DNA of 64,000 nucleotides. Origin: Streptomyces sp. T12 (lineage in GTDB: Bacteria > Actinomycetota > Actinomycetes > Streptomycetales > Streptomycetaceae). This document shows, in pieces, positions 1-8,425 of this stretch. The notes under the pieces are model-generated. The model did not search any database. It worked only from the letters and a program-made list of their open reading frames with translations, and was not told the DNA's origin. The stretch's first letter is position 1; each line of letters begins with the position of its first letter. The translations under genes were made by a program, and so were the position numbers. The DNA lies in contig NZ_CP117866.1 of the NCBI RefSeq assembly GCF_028736035.1, positions 7,502,001 through 7,566,000 on the forward strand, in the 5' to 3' direction.

Positions 1-1
1 C

Positions 2-262
2 GACGCATTCGCCGACGAGGCGCGGTTGTACGTCAACGGCCACTTGGAGCAGGTACTGGACGCCATGTCGTGGCGGGCCAACATCCTGCCGTTCCAGGCG
101 ACCAGGCACCTCGAGTTCGGACGCAACAAGGAGAACGGGACGCCCGGCGAGTACTGGCCGGGTGTGATCGACGACGTGTGGATGTTCTCCGGCGTGGCGA
201 GTGACGCCCAGATCGCCAAGCTCGGCAACGGCGAATCCCTGGACACGGTCCCAGGACCGTAG
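2..262 (+). CDS. LamG-like jellyroll domain protein, C-terminal fragment
   Basis: Open from the left edge; only the last 86 codons are visible. The translation (ARLYVNGHLEQ ... LEFGRNK ... GVIDDVWMFSGVASDAQIAKL) has the pattern of the last strands of a LamG/concanavalin-like domain: a 'YVNG' strand, a 'FGRNK' strand, then 'G.IDDV..F...LSDAQI'. Such domains usually bind glycans or protein partners on secreted proteins. In streptomycetes large LamG proteins often sit beside RHS-repeat genes, and an RHS gene follows 132 bp downstream on the same strand. The family call is by motif recognition; the rest of the protein lies outside the window. Confidence 0.62.
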   Translation, partial: DAFADEARLYVNGHLEQVLDAMSWRANILPFQATRHLEFGRNKENGTPGEYWPGVIDDVWMFSGVASDAQIAKLGNGESLDTVPGP

Positions 263-301
263 CCCCGGACTCGGGCGGCCGACGAGGCGTTTCCGTGGCC
301 C

Positions 302-347
302 CGTGGGACCCGTGGACCCGCGAGCACGCGGGTCCACGGGTCCCACG
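302..347 (+). terminator. Strong hairpin after the LamG gene
   Basis: A perfect 20-bp inverted repeat (302-321 with 328-347, 6-nt loop) lies 39 nt after the LamG stop codon and 47 nt before the RHS start. There is no T-tract, which is usual for streptomycete terminators. It should end LamG transcription and suggests the RHS gene is transcribed separately or depends on read-through. Confidence 0.7.
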
Positions 348-394
348 ACTGACCAGAACCAACCCCCCACCCATCAACGTAAGGAACAATCGGG

Positions 395-3300
395 TTGTCC
401 AGACCCATACGGTCGCGTCGCGCGGCCCGCTTCCACCGGTACACCGCCCTGGCGGCGGCCGCGCTCATGGCCGGCTCACTGTTCCAGGCCGAGCCCGCGC
501 TGGCCGCTCCGAAGCCCGGCGATGCCAGGCACGCACCGCCCGTCGAGGCCGACCATCCCGTCCCCGGCAAAGCGCTCAAAACCCTGCCGCGTAAGCCGGA
601 CGGGCTGGCTTCAGGCCCCCGCCGTGCTCCCCGCGCCACCTGGCCGAAGGCCCGCGCCGCGCAGGTCACCCTGCCCGCCGCAGCCGCCCCGGGTACCGCC
701 GGCAAGAAGGCGGCGAGCGCACCGGCCCGGTCCACCGCCGTCGCACCCCTGCGCGTACCAGGCATGCCCGTCCGGATGCTGGCCGACCCAGCGGCAACCG
801 GCCCCACCAAGGCCAAGGTGCGGCTCCTGCCGCGGGACACCGCCCGCGGCCTCGGCCTCGAGGGAGTTCTGCTCTCCGTCAGCGCCACCGACCCCGCGAG
901 CACGTCCTCCGGCGCCCGCCGCGTCGGCGTCAGCCTGGACTACTCCGCGTTCGGCGAGGCGTACGGCGGTGACTACGGCGCCCGGCTGCGCCTGGTCACC
1001 CTGCCCTCCTGCGCGCTGACCACGCCGAAGCTGCCCCGCTGCCGTACGACCACCCCGGTGGCCGGCCGCAACGACAGCGAGAAGCGCACGGTCTCCGCCG
1101 ACTCCGTCGCGCTGCGTCCCGCTGCCTCCGCCGTTGTCCTCGCGGCCGTGGCCGACCCCGACGGCGGCTCCGCGGGCGCCGGCGACTACACCGCGACCCC
1201 GCTGTCGTCGTCCGCCGCATGGCAGACCAGTCTTCAGACGGGCGACTTCTCCTGGTCCTATCCCCTGACCGCGCCGACCGTGCCCGGCGGACTGCTGCCC
1301 AAGCTGTCCGTCGGCTACTCCTCGGGCGCCGTGGACGGCCAGACCACCACCAGCAACAACCAGTCCTCCTGGGTCGGTTCGGGCTTCGACATGAACACCG
1401 GCTTCATCGAGCGGCGCTACAAGCCGTGCGGTGAGGACGGTGACTGGAGCAAGGACGACGCCCCCGGCGACCAGTGCTGGGGATACGACAACGCCACCAT
1501 CAGCTTCAACGGCCGTGCGGGCGAGCTGATCCCGGCCGGCAAGAACACCTGGCGGATCCGCAACGACGACGGCACCCGCGTCGAGAAGCTCAACAACGCC
1601 AAAGAGCGGGCGAACGGCGACGACGACGGCGAGTACTGGAAGGTGACGACCACCGACGGCCTCCAGTACTTCTTCGGCTACAACCGTCTTCCCGGCTGGA
1701 GCACGGGCAAGCCCGAGACGAAGTCCACCTGGACCGTGCCCGTCTTCGGCAACAACGCCGACGAGCCCTGCCACCAGGCCACCTTCGCCGCGTCCTGGTG
1801 CCAGCAGGCATGGCGCTGGAACCTCGACTACGTCGTCGACCTCAACGACAACGCCATGTCGTACTGGTACAGCCCGGAGACCAACTCCTACGGCCGCAAC
1901 CGCGTTGCCGCCGACGACACCCCGTACGAGCGCGGCGGTGTCATCGACCGCATCGAGTACGGCCAGCGCAGCAACACGCTCTTCACCGCGAAGGCCGCCG
2001 GCAAGGTCGTCTTCACCAACACCGAGCGGTGTATCCAGCCCACGGCCGCCGCCTGTGCCCCCGCGGAGATCGAGAAGAACGCCACCCGGTGGGAGGACAC
2101 GCCGTACTACCTGAACTGCAAGGCGGGCACCGACTGCGACAAGGGCCGGTTCGCCCCGTCCTTCTGGTCCCGCAAGCGGCTCTCCAAGATCACCACACAG
2201 ATCCTCCAGCCTGCGGGCGGCTACGCGGACGCCGACGCTTGGGCGTTCACCCAGACGTGGGGCGACGCGGACATCGACCGTTCCCTGCTCCTGGAGTCGA
2301 TCCAGCACACCGGCCTGTCCGCCACCCCTTCGATCACCCTGCCCAAGGTGACCTTCGGCTACAAGCAGGCGCCCAACCGCCTCGACCGGCTCGGTGACGG
2401 CATCGCGCCCTTCATCAAGTACCGGCTCGCGGGCGTCTCCGACGAGTCGGGCGGGTCGATCGACGTCGCCTACTCGGCCCCCGAGTGCGACTTCGACGCG
2501 CTACCCACGCCGGCGACGAACACCACGCGCTGCTTTCCGCAGTACTGGCAGCCCGCCGGCGCACCGGACCCCGTCCAGGAGTGGTTCAACAAGTACGTCG
2601 TCACACAGGTCACCGCGACCGACCGCACCGGCGGCGCCGACGACATGATCACCAAGTACGCGTACCTCGACGGTGCCGCCTGGCACTACGCCGACGACGA
2701 CGGCCTGACCAAGGAGAAGCACAAGACCTGGTCGCAGTGGAACGGCTACGGCCGGGTCCAGGTGCAGTCCGGCGGCTGGGACGGCATGCGCTCGCAGACC
2801 GAGCACTGGTTCCTGCGGGGCATGGACGGTGACCGCAAGAACACCGCGGGCGGCGCCAAGTCGGTGACCGTCGCCGACGGCGAGGGCGGCACCCTCACCG
2901 ACCACGAGGCCTTCCAGGGAACCGAGTTCAAGACGATCAACTACACCGCGCCGGGCGGCACGGTGGAGAGCAAGACCGTGAGCACCCCGTGGCGCAAGGA
3001 GACCGCCAAGCGGGTACGGGACTGGGGCACCGTCACCGCGAACCTGACCGGCACGGCCGCGACCCGCACCTGGGACCGCAAGCACGACGGCAGCTGGCAG
3101 CAGACCTCCACCGCGACGACGTTCGACGATGCGGGAAGGGTCATCGAGGAGAGCGACCTCGGTGAGGCCGCGTCCGGCGACGAGCAGTGCACGATCACCT
3201 CGTACACCGACAGCGCCGCCAACTGGCTGCGCGCCCTGCCCAAACAGGTCGAGGTCCTCGACGTGGCGTGCGGCACGGCTGTCACTTACCCCGCTCACCT

Positions 3301-6300
3301 GCTCTCCCGCAGGATCAACACCTACGACTCCCTCGCGTTCGGAGCCGCACCGACCCGGGGCCTGCTCACCAAACAGGAGGAGTTGGTCGGCTACACCGGC
3401 ACCAAGCCGAACTACCGTTGGAAGAGCACCGGTTACGACAGCTACGGGCGGGTGCGGTCCACCTCCGACTCGTCGGGCGCCAGCAGTACGACCGTCTTCG
3501 CGCCGGCGACCACCACCAAGCCCGGCACCCTCACCGTGAAGGGCACCGAACTGGTCGCCGGCACCCCGTCCAGCGCACAGTCCGTCGTGACCGAGTTCGA
3601 CGGCGTCCGCTCGCTGCCCACCGCCACGATCGACGCCAACGGCAAGCGCAGCGAAGCGGAGTTCGACGCGCTCGGCCGGCTCACCAAGGCCTGGCTCGCG
3701 AACCGGCCGAAGGCCTCCAGCCCGACGCCCAGCCTGGAGTACGACTACCGGATCTCGGAAGGCGCCATCGCCGCGGTCGTCGCCAAAAAGCTGATGAACG
3801 ACGGCAGTCAGCAGGCGTCGTACATCCTCTACGACGGCTGGCTGCGGCCCCGGCAGTCGCAGTCCGCCGGCCCCGATGGCGGTCGGCTGATCGACGACAC
3901 GTTTTACGACGAACGCGGCCTGGTCGAGCGGAAGTACGCGCCGTACTACGCCACCAAAGCACCGGAGGCCAAGCTCTTCGGCGTGACTGAACAGGGTGCC
4001 GTGGACACCCAGGTCGTCAACGAGTACGACGGCCTGGGCCGCCAGACCGTCACCCGGACGCTCCGCGGCAACGGCGTGGGGGTGGAGCTGTCCCGCACCA
4101 CGAGCACCCACAGCGCCGACCTGGTCACCGTCGACCCGCCGACCGGCACCACCCCGACCGCGACGGTGCTCGACGCGATGGGCCGGATTAAGGAACTGCG
4201 TGAGTTCCACGGGGCGTCGCCCGTCGGCGCCTTCGACAGAACGCTGTACGAGCACGACCGCAACGGGCACCTGACGAAGGTCACCAGCCCGGACAAGACG
4301 GTCCGCTCCTACACCTACGACCTGCTCGGACGCCAGCTCACCTCCACCGACCCCGACTCGGGCACCACGAGGACGACGTACGACGACGCGGACCGGGTCA
4401 CCACCGCGACCGACGTGGGCCGGCAGAAGACGATCGCCTTCGTCTACGACCGGCTCGGCCGGCACACCGAGACCCGGGAGAACTCCGCCACGGGCCCGCT
4501 GCTGGCCTCGTGGACCTTCGACACCGTGCGCAAGGGGTACCTGGCCAGCTCCACCCGCTATGTCGGGGGAGCGAGCGGCGCGAAGTACACGCAGACGATC
4601 AACGCGTACGACAACCTGTACCGACCGCTGCGCACGACCGTGTCGATCCCGGCCTCGGAACCCGGACTCGGCGGCACCGCGGGCGTCAGCTATCAGACCA
4701 ACACCACCTACAACCTCGACGGGACCGTCAAGTCCGCCAGCTACCCGGCGGCGGGGAACCTGCCCGCCGAGGTGGTCGCACCGACCTACGACGGGCTCCA
4801 GCGCGTGGTGAAGGCCGAAGGGCTCAGCACCTACGTCGGCAACGCGCGCTACAGCCTCACCGGCAAGCTGGAGGAGCTGGAGCTGGGCGACGCCGGCAAG
4901 CGGGTCTGGATCAACAACACGTACGAGCCGGGCACCCAGCTGCTGTCCACCAGTCGCACCGAACGCGAAGGAATCGCCGGGGTCGACCGCGCGGTCACCT
5001 ACGACTACGACGACTCGGGCAACGTCAACTCGGTCACTGACGCCTCGCGCCAGGGCACCGACCGGCAGTGCTTCCGCTACGACTACCTCCAGCGGCTGAC
5101 CGAGGCGTGGACACCGGCCGGTGATTGTGAGCAGGCCCCCGGCGCCACCGCGCTCGGCGGACCGGCACCGTACTGGCAGTCGTACACCTACACAGCGGCC
5201 GGGAACCGCGACACCGACACCCGGCACGACCCCACCGGGAAGACCGCCGGTGACATCACCCGCACCTACCGCTACGACGAGAACGGCAAGAACCAGCCGA
5301 ACACCCTGACGTCGGTCTCCTCCACGGGCGCCGTCACCGGCAAGGACACGTACACCTACGAGCCCGGCGGCGGCACCGAGTCCCGTACGCCGAGCGGCGG
5401 GGCGAAGCAGACGTTCGCCTGGGACTCCGAGGGCAATCTCGCCTCGGTGACCGAGGGCTCCTCGACCACCCAGTACCTGTACGACGCCGACGGCAAGCGC
5501 CTGATCAGCCGCGGGCCCGGCGGTGTTTCGACGCTGTACCTGGGCGCCACGGAGATCACCTGGACGAAGGCCACCGGGAAGACGACGGCGCGACGGTACT
5601 ACGACCTCGGCGGGGCCGGCGCCGTACGTCAGGACGACGGCTCGCTCTCGTTCGTCGTCGCCGACCACCACGGCACCGGCGAACTCGCCATCGACGCCAC
5701 GACCCAGGTCATGGTGCAGCGCCGGAACATGCCGTTCGGCGGAGCACGCGGCACGGTGCCGCAGGCCGGAAGCTGGCCGGGCACCAAGGGCTTCGTCGGC
5801 GGCACGCAGGACCCCACCGGTCTCACCCATCTCGGAGCCCGGGAGTACGACCCGGAGACGGGCCGCTTCCTCAGCGCCGACGCGGTGGTCGATCCGGCGG
5901 ACCCGCAGCAGCTGAACGGCTATGCCTACGGGCACAACAACCCGCTGCGGCGCAGCGACCCGACGGGCAACTACGACCCGGACATGATGGCGTGGTGCCA
6001 GGACAACCCCGGCAAGTGCGTGGGTGGAAGGATCGTCCCCAGCAAGCCCTCGAAGCCCAAGAAGAACCCGAACCCGGGGATGGACAAGAAGCGCGCCCAT
6101 ATGCCGGCGGTGCAGAGCGAGCGCCTCAAAGACCTCATCGAGGAGCTCTACATCCGGGAGCGGGTCGCGGACTCGGACGTGGTGGGCGACGGTAAGACGG
6201 CCACGGCCTTGATCGAGGAGATGAACGAGGGCAAGGCCTTCGGAGGTAAAGGAACGAGTTGGCACATCGAGAAGGCCATCGCGAAACTGGGCGGTCTGCG

Positions 6301-6817
6301 TGACCTGTTGGAGGAGGACCGGAAGGCCAAGGTGGACACCGGAAAGGGGATTCTCTCCGACTCCGACCGCAAGGTCGCGCTCAATGAATCGAAGGAACTA
6401 TGGACAGCCCTCAACGCGGACGACGTGGCCGGGGAGGTGACGAAGAGGGTGAAGGCGAAACCGCAGGTTGCGAAGACGCTGTCCAACCTCATCAAGACCG
6501 TCATCTCGGCGGAATCGATGAGCGAGGTCACCGGGCAGAAGTTCGCCGTCCCCGCGAACCTCCACCCGAAGGCGCCCCAGCGGGCCGTGCCCTCGGGAGA
6601 GAAGATCAAGGGCCGGGGCTTCGCCAAGGCGTTCGGAGTGGTGGGTGGCGCTGCCGGCGTCGCGCAGTTCCCGGCGGACGCCTACAACTACGGATTCGAG
6701 GAAGCGTCGAAGCAGCTCACAGAATCCCTGACGGACCCGCTGGACGTGGTCCCCGACGGCCAGGGCGCGGGATGCCTGTTCTTCGGTGACTGCTATGTGG
6801 TGACCCCGATGGCCTGA
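395..6817 (+). CDS. Secreted RHS/YD-repeat protein with unrecognised C-terminal toxin-like domain
   Basis: A 2140-residue protein. The TTG start at 395 is chosen because AAGGA lies 9 nt upstream and the first ~38 residues form a good signal peptide (Arg-rich start, TALAAAALMAGSLF core, ALAAP cleavage region). Residues ~285-345 resemble the SpvB/TcB-type N-terminal module of RHS shells (FSWSYPLTAPTVPGGLLPKL). YD repeats (YDYDDSGNV, YLYDADGKR, YDLLGRQL) fill roughly 900-1780. An RHS core follows at ~1783-1862 (GLTHLGAREYDPETGRFLS, YGHNNPLRRSDPTGN). In this family the shell encapsulates a toxic C-terminus released after the core. The last ~280 residues match no toxin fold I recognise and are less GC-rich, as expected for an exchanged tip. 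RHS identity is secure; toxicity is inferred. Confidence 0.9.
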   Translation: MSRPIRSRRAARFHRYTALAAAALMAGSLFQAEPALAAPKPGDARHAPPVEADHPVPGKALKTLPRKPDGLASGPRRAPRATWPKARAAQVTLPAAAAPGTAGKKAASAPARSTAVAPLRVPGMPVRMLADPAATGPTKAKVRLLPRDTARGLGLEGVLLSVSATDPASTSSGARRVGVSLDYSAFGEAYGGDYGARLRLVTLPSCALTTPKLPRCRTTTPVAGRNDSEKRTVSADSVALRPAASAVVLAAVADPDGGSAGAGDYTATPLSSSAAWQTSLQTGDFSWSYPLTAPTVPGGLLPKLSVGYSSGAVDGQTTTSNNQSSWVGSGFDMNTGFIERRYKPCGEDGDWSKDDAPGDQCWGYDNATISFNGRAGELIPAGKNTWRIRNDDGTRVEKLNNAKERANGDDDGEYWKVTTTDGLQYFFGYNRLPGWSTGKPETKSTWTVPVFGNNADEPCHQATFAASWCQQAWRWNLDYVVDLNDNAMSYWYSPETNSYGRNRVAADDTPYERGGVIDRIEYGQRSNTLFTAKAAGKVVFTNTERCIQPTAAACAPAEIEKNATRWEDTPYYLNCKAGTDCDKGRFAPSFWSRKRLSKITTQILQPAGGYADADAWAFTQTWGDADIDRSLLLESIQHTGLSATPSITLPKVTFGYKQAPNRLDRLGDGIAPFIKYRLAGVSDESGGSIDVAYSAPECDFDALPTPATNTTRCFPQYWQPAGAPDPVQEWFNKYVVTQVTATDRTGGADDMITKYAYLDGAAWHYADDDGLTKEKHKTWSQWNGYGRVQVQSGGWDGMRSQTEHWFLRGMDGDRKNTAGGAKSVTVADGEGGTLTDHEAFQGTEFKTINYTAPGGTVESKTVSTPWRKETAKRVRDWGTVTANLTGTAATRTWDRKHDGSWQQTSTATTFDDAGRVIEESDLGEAASGDEQCTITSYTDSAANWLRALPKQVEVLDVACGTAVTYPAHLLSRRINTYDSLAFGAAPTRGLLTKQEELVGYTGTKPNYRWKSTGYDSYGRVRSTSDSSGASSTTVFAPATTTKPGTLTVKGTELVAGTPSSAQSVVTEFDGVRSLPTATIDANGKRSEAEFDALGRLTKAWLANRPKASSPTPSLEYDYRISEGAIAAVVAKKLMNDGSQQASYILYDGWLRPRQSQSAGPDGGRLIDDTFYDERGLVERKYAPYYATKAPEAKLFGVTEQGAVDTQVVNEYDGLGRQTVTRTLRGNGVGVELSRTTSTHSADLVTVDPPTGTTPTATVLDAMGRIKELREFHGASPVGAFDRTLYEHDRNGHLTKVTSPDKTVRSYTYDLLGRQLTSTDPDSGTTRTTYDDADRVTTATDVGRQKTIAFVYDRLGRHTETRENSATGPLLASWTFDTVRKGYLASSTRYVGGASGAKYTQTINAYDNLYRPLRTTVSIPASEPGLGGTAGVSYQTNTTYNLDGTVKSASYPAAGNLPAEVVAPTYDGLQRVVKAEGLSTYVGNARYSLTGKLEELELGDAGKRVWINNTYEPGTQLLSTSRTEREGIAGVDRAVTYDYDDSGNVNSVTDASRQGTDRQCFRYDYLQRLTEAWTPAGDCEQAPGATALGGPAPYWQSYTYTAAGNRDTDTRHDPTGKTAGDITRTYRYDENGKNQPNTLTSVSSTGAVTGKDTYTYEPGGGTESRTPSGGAKQTFAWDSEGNLASVTEGSSTTQYLYDADGKRLISRGPGGVSTLYLGATEITWTKATGKTTARRYYDLGGAGAVRQDDGSLSFVVADHHGTGELAIDATTQVMVQRRNMPFGGARGTVPQAGSWPGTKGFVGGTQDPTGLTHLGAREYDPETGRFLSADAVVDPADPQQLNGYAYGHNNPLRRSDPTGNYDPDMMAWCQDNPGKCVGGRIVPSKPSKPKKNPNPGMDKKRAHMPAVQSERLKDLIEELYIRERVADSDVVGDGKTATALIEEMNEGKAFGGKGTSWHIEKAIAKLGGLRDLLEEDRKAKVDTGKGILSDSDRKVALNESKELWTALNADDVAGEVTKRVKAKPQVAKTLSNLIKTVISAESMSEVTGQKFAVPANLHPKAPQRAVPSGEKIKGRGFAKAFGVVGGAAGVAQFPADAYNYGFEEASKQLTESLTDPLDVVPDGQGAGCLFFGDCYVVTPMA

Positions 6818-6842
6818 CCCCACCCGCACCACCCACCAGAGA

Positions 6843-6878
6843 CGCCACCGTCCGGGAGAATTCTCCCGGACGGTGGCG
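6843..6878. terminator. Perfect 36-nt palindrome between RHS gene and candidate immunity gene
   Basis: Two uninterrupted 18-nt arms (6843-6860 and 6861-6878) meet at a GAATTC centre, 25 nt after the RHS stop. As RNA the arms would form a long hairpin, so a terminator is the simplest reading. As DNA the dyad could also bind a dimeric regulator. An AT-rich stretch follows (TATTAT at 6882-6887, TATACG near 6895), a plausible separate promoter for the small gene at 6914. Confidence 0.6.
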
Positions 6879-6913
6879 CGGTATTATGCAGCATTATACG
6901 AAGGGGCATGGAC

Positions 6914-7384
6914 ATGCAAGGAATCTCATCGGATCAATTGGTCACGCAGCTCATGCGACTGCTTCCGGAAGTGGAGCCCTATTTCGAAAAGGCGGCCGAG
7001 CGCCACGATCTGAGTGTGTCGCAGGTGACCCATTGGGAGCAGATAAACACTCATCCGGGGACGCTCCTGTCTGAAGTTCTTGTTTACCCTCTGTTCAAGC
7101 CCATGATGAAATCTCCGGAAATCGACGTGGACGCGGAGGATTTTCTGAAGCGTTGTTTCGAGTTCATTGAGGCGCTTGAGGAGGACCCTACGGGTTGGCT
7201 GGTGGACACGGCCTACTTCACTTTCGTGGAATTTTTCTTGGACAGTGATGAAGTGCTCGACCGCGCCTTCAGGTTCGCCTGGCCGAAGACCCGGGCGGAG
7301 ATCCTGGCGATGCTGAGACGCTGGAACGTCCCCGTGGACCCGTCCTGGGAGGACCCGTCAGGGGAGAAAGGACAGCAGGAATAG
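6914..7384 (+). CDS. Small acidic protein, candidate immunity protein for the RHS toxin
   Basis: A 156-residue protein of no family I can name. ATG 6914 is preferred over in-frame ATG 6908 because AAGGGG (6901-6906) is 7 nt from the former and only 1 nt from the latter. It has no signal peptide or membrane segment and looks largely helical and acidic (EIDVDAEDFLKRCFEFIEAL). Base composition is clearly less GC-rich than the core genes, with many A/T third positions. Lying directly downstream of an RHS gene with a variable C-terminus is the classical position of a cognate immunity gene. That role is inferred from position, size and composition, not from homology. Confidence 0.7.
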   Translation: MQGISSDQLVTQLMRLLPEVEPYFEKAAERHDLSVSQVTHWEQINTHPGTLLSEVLVYPLFKPMMKSPEIDVDAEDFLKRCFEFIEALEEDPTGWLVDTAYFTFVEFFLDSDEVLDRAFRFAWPKTRAEILAMLRRWNVPVDPSWEDPSGEKGQQE

Positions 7385-7812
7385 AACGGCCACGGTGAGA
7401 GGCGATACGTGGATTGGCGCAGGTTCGGGGGCGCCCGGTCGGGGGCGGCGGCGGAGGATCTGCCCACAGTGGACGAGAAAGAGCTCCAAAGTGCCGGCTG
7501 TCATGGTCGGCAAGTTCGCCGTCCCTGACGATGAGACGCGCGCGCATGTCTTCTGGAGACCGTTTCCGCCTGCCTCAAGAGACCCGTACGTGGTCGGTGT
7601 GATTCCGACAAGCCGGGCCCTCGGGCCGAGGAGGGCGGGTCGCCCATGCGCGCGTAGTGCTTCGTGGGACGGCGGGGAGCGCAAGGGGAGCGCGGACGCC
7701 TTTGGACGGTGCAACATGGGCTGCGATGAGCGGGACCACGACATGTGCTCTGATCTGGGAAAACTGGATCTGGTGCGACGGCGAAGCACAACCCGGCATG
7801 GCCTCTGTCGGC
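7385..7812. other. Gene-free stretch left of the tRNA-Thr remnant
   Basis: About 430 bp with no reading frame that has both streptomycete codon bias and a ribosome site. All open frames here are short, lack a recognisable product and overlap each other on both strands. It probably contains decayed integrated DNA, but I can identify no specific remnant in it. Confidence 0.45.
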
Positions 7813-7854
7813 CTCGTAATACGCAGGTCTCGGGTTCGAATCCCGAAGGCGGCT
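7813..7854 (+). other. 3' half of tRNA-Thr(CGT), probable attachment-site scar
   Basis: From 7813 the sequence reads as a tRNA starting at the anticodon loop (CTCGTAA, anticodon CGT for Thr). It continues through a perfect 5-bp T stem and loop (7830-7846, TTCGAAT loop) and the 3' acceptor strand AGGCGGC (7847-7853) with discriminator T. The expected 5' half is absent: no GCCGCCT acceptor strand lies upstream and bases before 7813 do not pair with the 3' anticodon stem. Tyrosine integrases commonly recombine in the anticodon loop and leave exactly this half duplicated, and an integrase tail lies 130 bp away. Confidence 0.75.
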
Positions 7855-7860
7855 TCATCA

Positions 7861-7895
7861 AACCCCAGGTCAGATAGTCGTTGACCTGGGGTTTT
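7861..7895 (+). terminator. Intrinsic terminator after the tRNA-Thr remnant
   Basis: Stem CCCCAGGTCA (7863-7872) pairs with TGACCTGGGG (7882-7891) around a 9-nt loop, followed by TTTT. The flanking AA/TT extend the stem. Such hairpins normally follow tRNA genes in this genus, so it was probably carried along with the tRNA 3' end. Confidence 0.75.
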
Positions 7896-7945
7896 CTGTT
7901 GCTCGGGGCATGGCGGGGTGCGCGGCCGGGCACCGTGGGATGGCT

Positions 7946-7968
7946 TGCGTGAGCGATGCGTGAGCGGA
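7946..7968 (+). repeat. 23-bp direct repeat, left copy
   Basis: Identical in all 23 positions to 11199-11221 and in the same orientation. Each copy contains the 9-mer GCGTGAGCG twice, separated by AT. It lies about 90 bp inside the tRNA-Thr remnant and 13 bp from the integrase remnant. The position suits arm-type integrase sites or element termini. Confidence 0.75.
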
Positions 7969-7980
7969 GGGGGCTCGGCC

Positions 7981-8160
7981 CTACCTCTTGGGCTTCTTCC
8001 GCTGGGCCTTCTTCTTGCCCTCGGCGGCGTTCTCGCCGACGTGGGGGAGGACGCTCTGATAGATGTCCCGCGTAATTCGGGTGTCGCTGTGCCCGAGGGT
8101 GTCCGACACGATCTTGATGTCGATGTCGGCAGCGAGGAACTGCGATGAGATCGCGAAGCG
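7981..8160 (-). pseudogene. Tyrosine recombinase (phage-type integrase), C-terminal remnant
   Basis: The last ~58 residues read on the minus strand (FLAADIDIKIVSDTLGHSDT, then RITRDIYQSVLPHV) match the end of tyrosine recombinases. 'VSDTLGHSD' carries the conserved LGH box, and the Tyr of 'DIYQSV' sits where the catalytic tyrosine lies. Upstream of this the frame stays open to 8457 but loses integrase character, and the rest of the catalytic domain is missing. It is therefore a broken gene. Its position beside a tRNA 3' half supports a decayed integrative element. Confidence 0.75.
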
Positions 8161-8425
8161 GTCCAATCTGCTACCTGAGTGGCTGCGCGATGTGCACACG
8201 GTCGTCAAGGGAGAAGCTGCCCAGCGATGGCAACGCATCGTGGATGAACTAACGGTGGCAGGAGACTCGCGTCTCTCTGATCTCGTGGACTGACGTCTTG
8301 CAAGGGATGAGATCGCCATTTCCAGATCGGTCAACTGGGGCCCCAGACCGTGTGCCAAATGCTCGCGCATGTTCTGCGGAGCCTGTTGACGACTTCTCTC
8401 CGGGCGGTCCCCATCGGACGGCGTG

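Noticed and set aside
2501..6265. A 1254-codon open frame on the minus strand opposite the RHS gene
   Set aside because: High GC leaves antisense frames open. The translation is Val/Arg/Gly/Leu-rich without domains, and the plus strand has the signal peptide, RHS repeats and core.
7780..7854. An intact tRNA-Thr gene
   Set aside because: No 5' acceptor strand, D arm or pairing 5' anticodon stem is present, so only the 3' half exists.
7395..7877. Several overlapping frames around the tRNA-Thr remnant
   Set aside because: They read through tRNA sequence (giving 'SGFEPETCVL'-like peptides) and have no ribosome site or codon bias.
8063..8293. A plus-strand frame with a protein-like end (LRDVHTVVKGEAAQRWQRIV)
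   Set aside because: It overlaps the integrase remnant on the other strand, has no start signal and no recognised family. It may be the tail of a lost gene, but I cannot support it.
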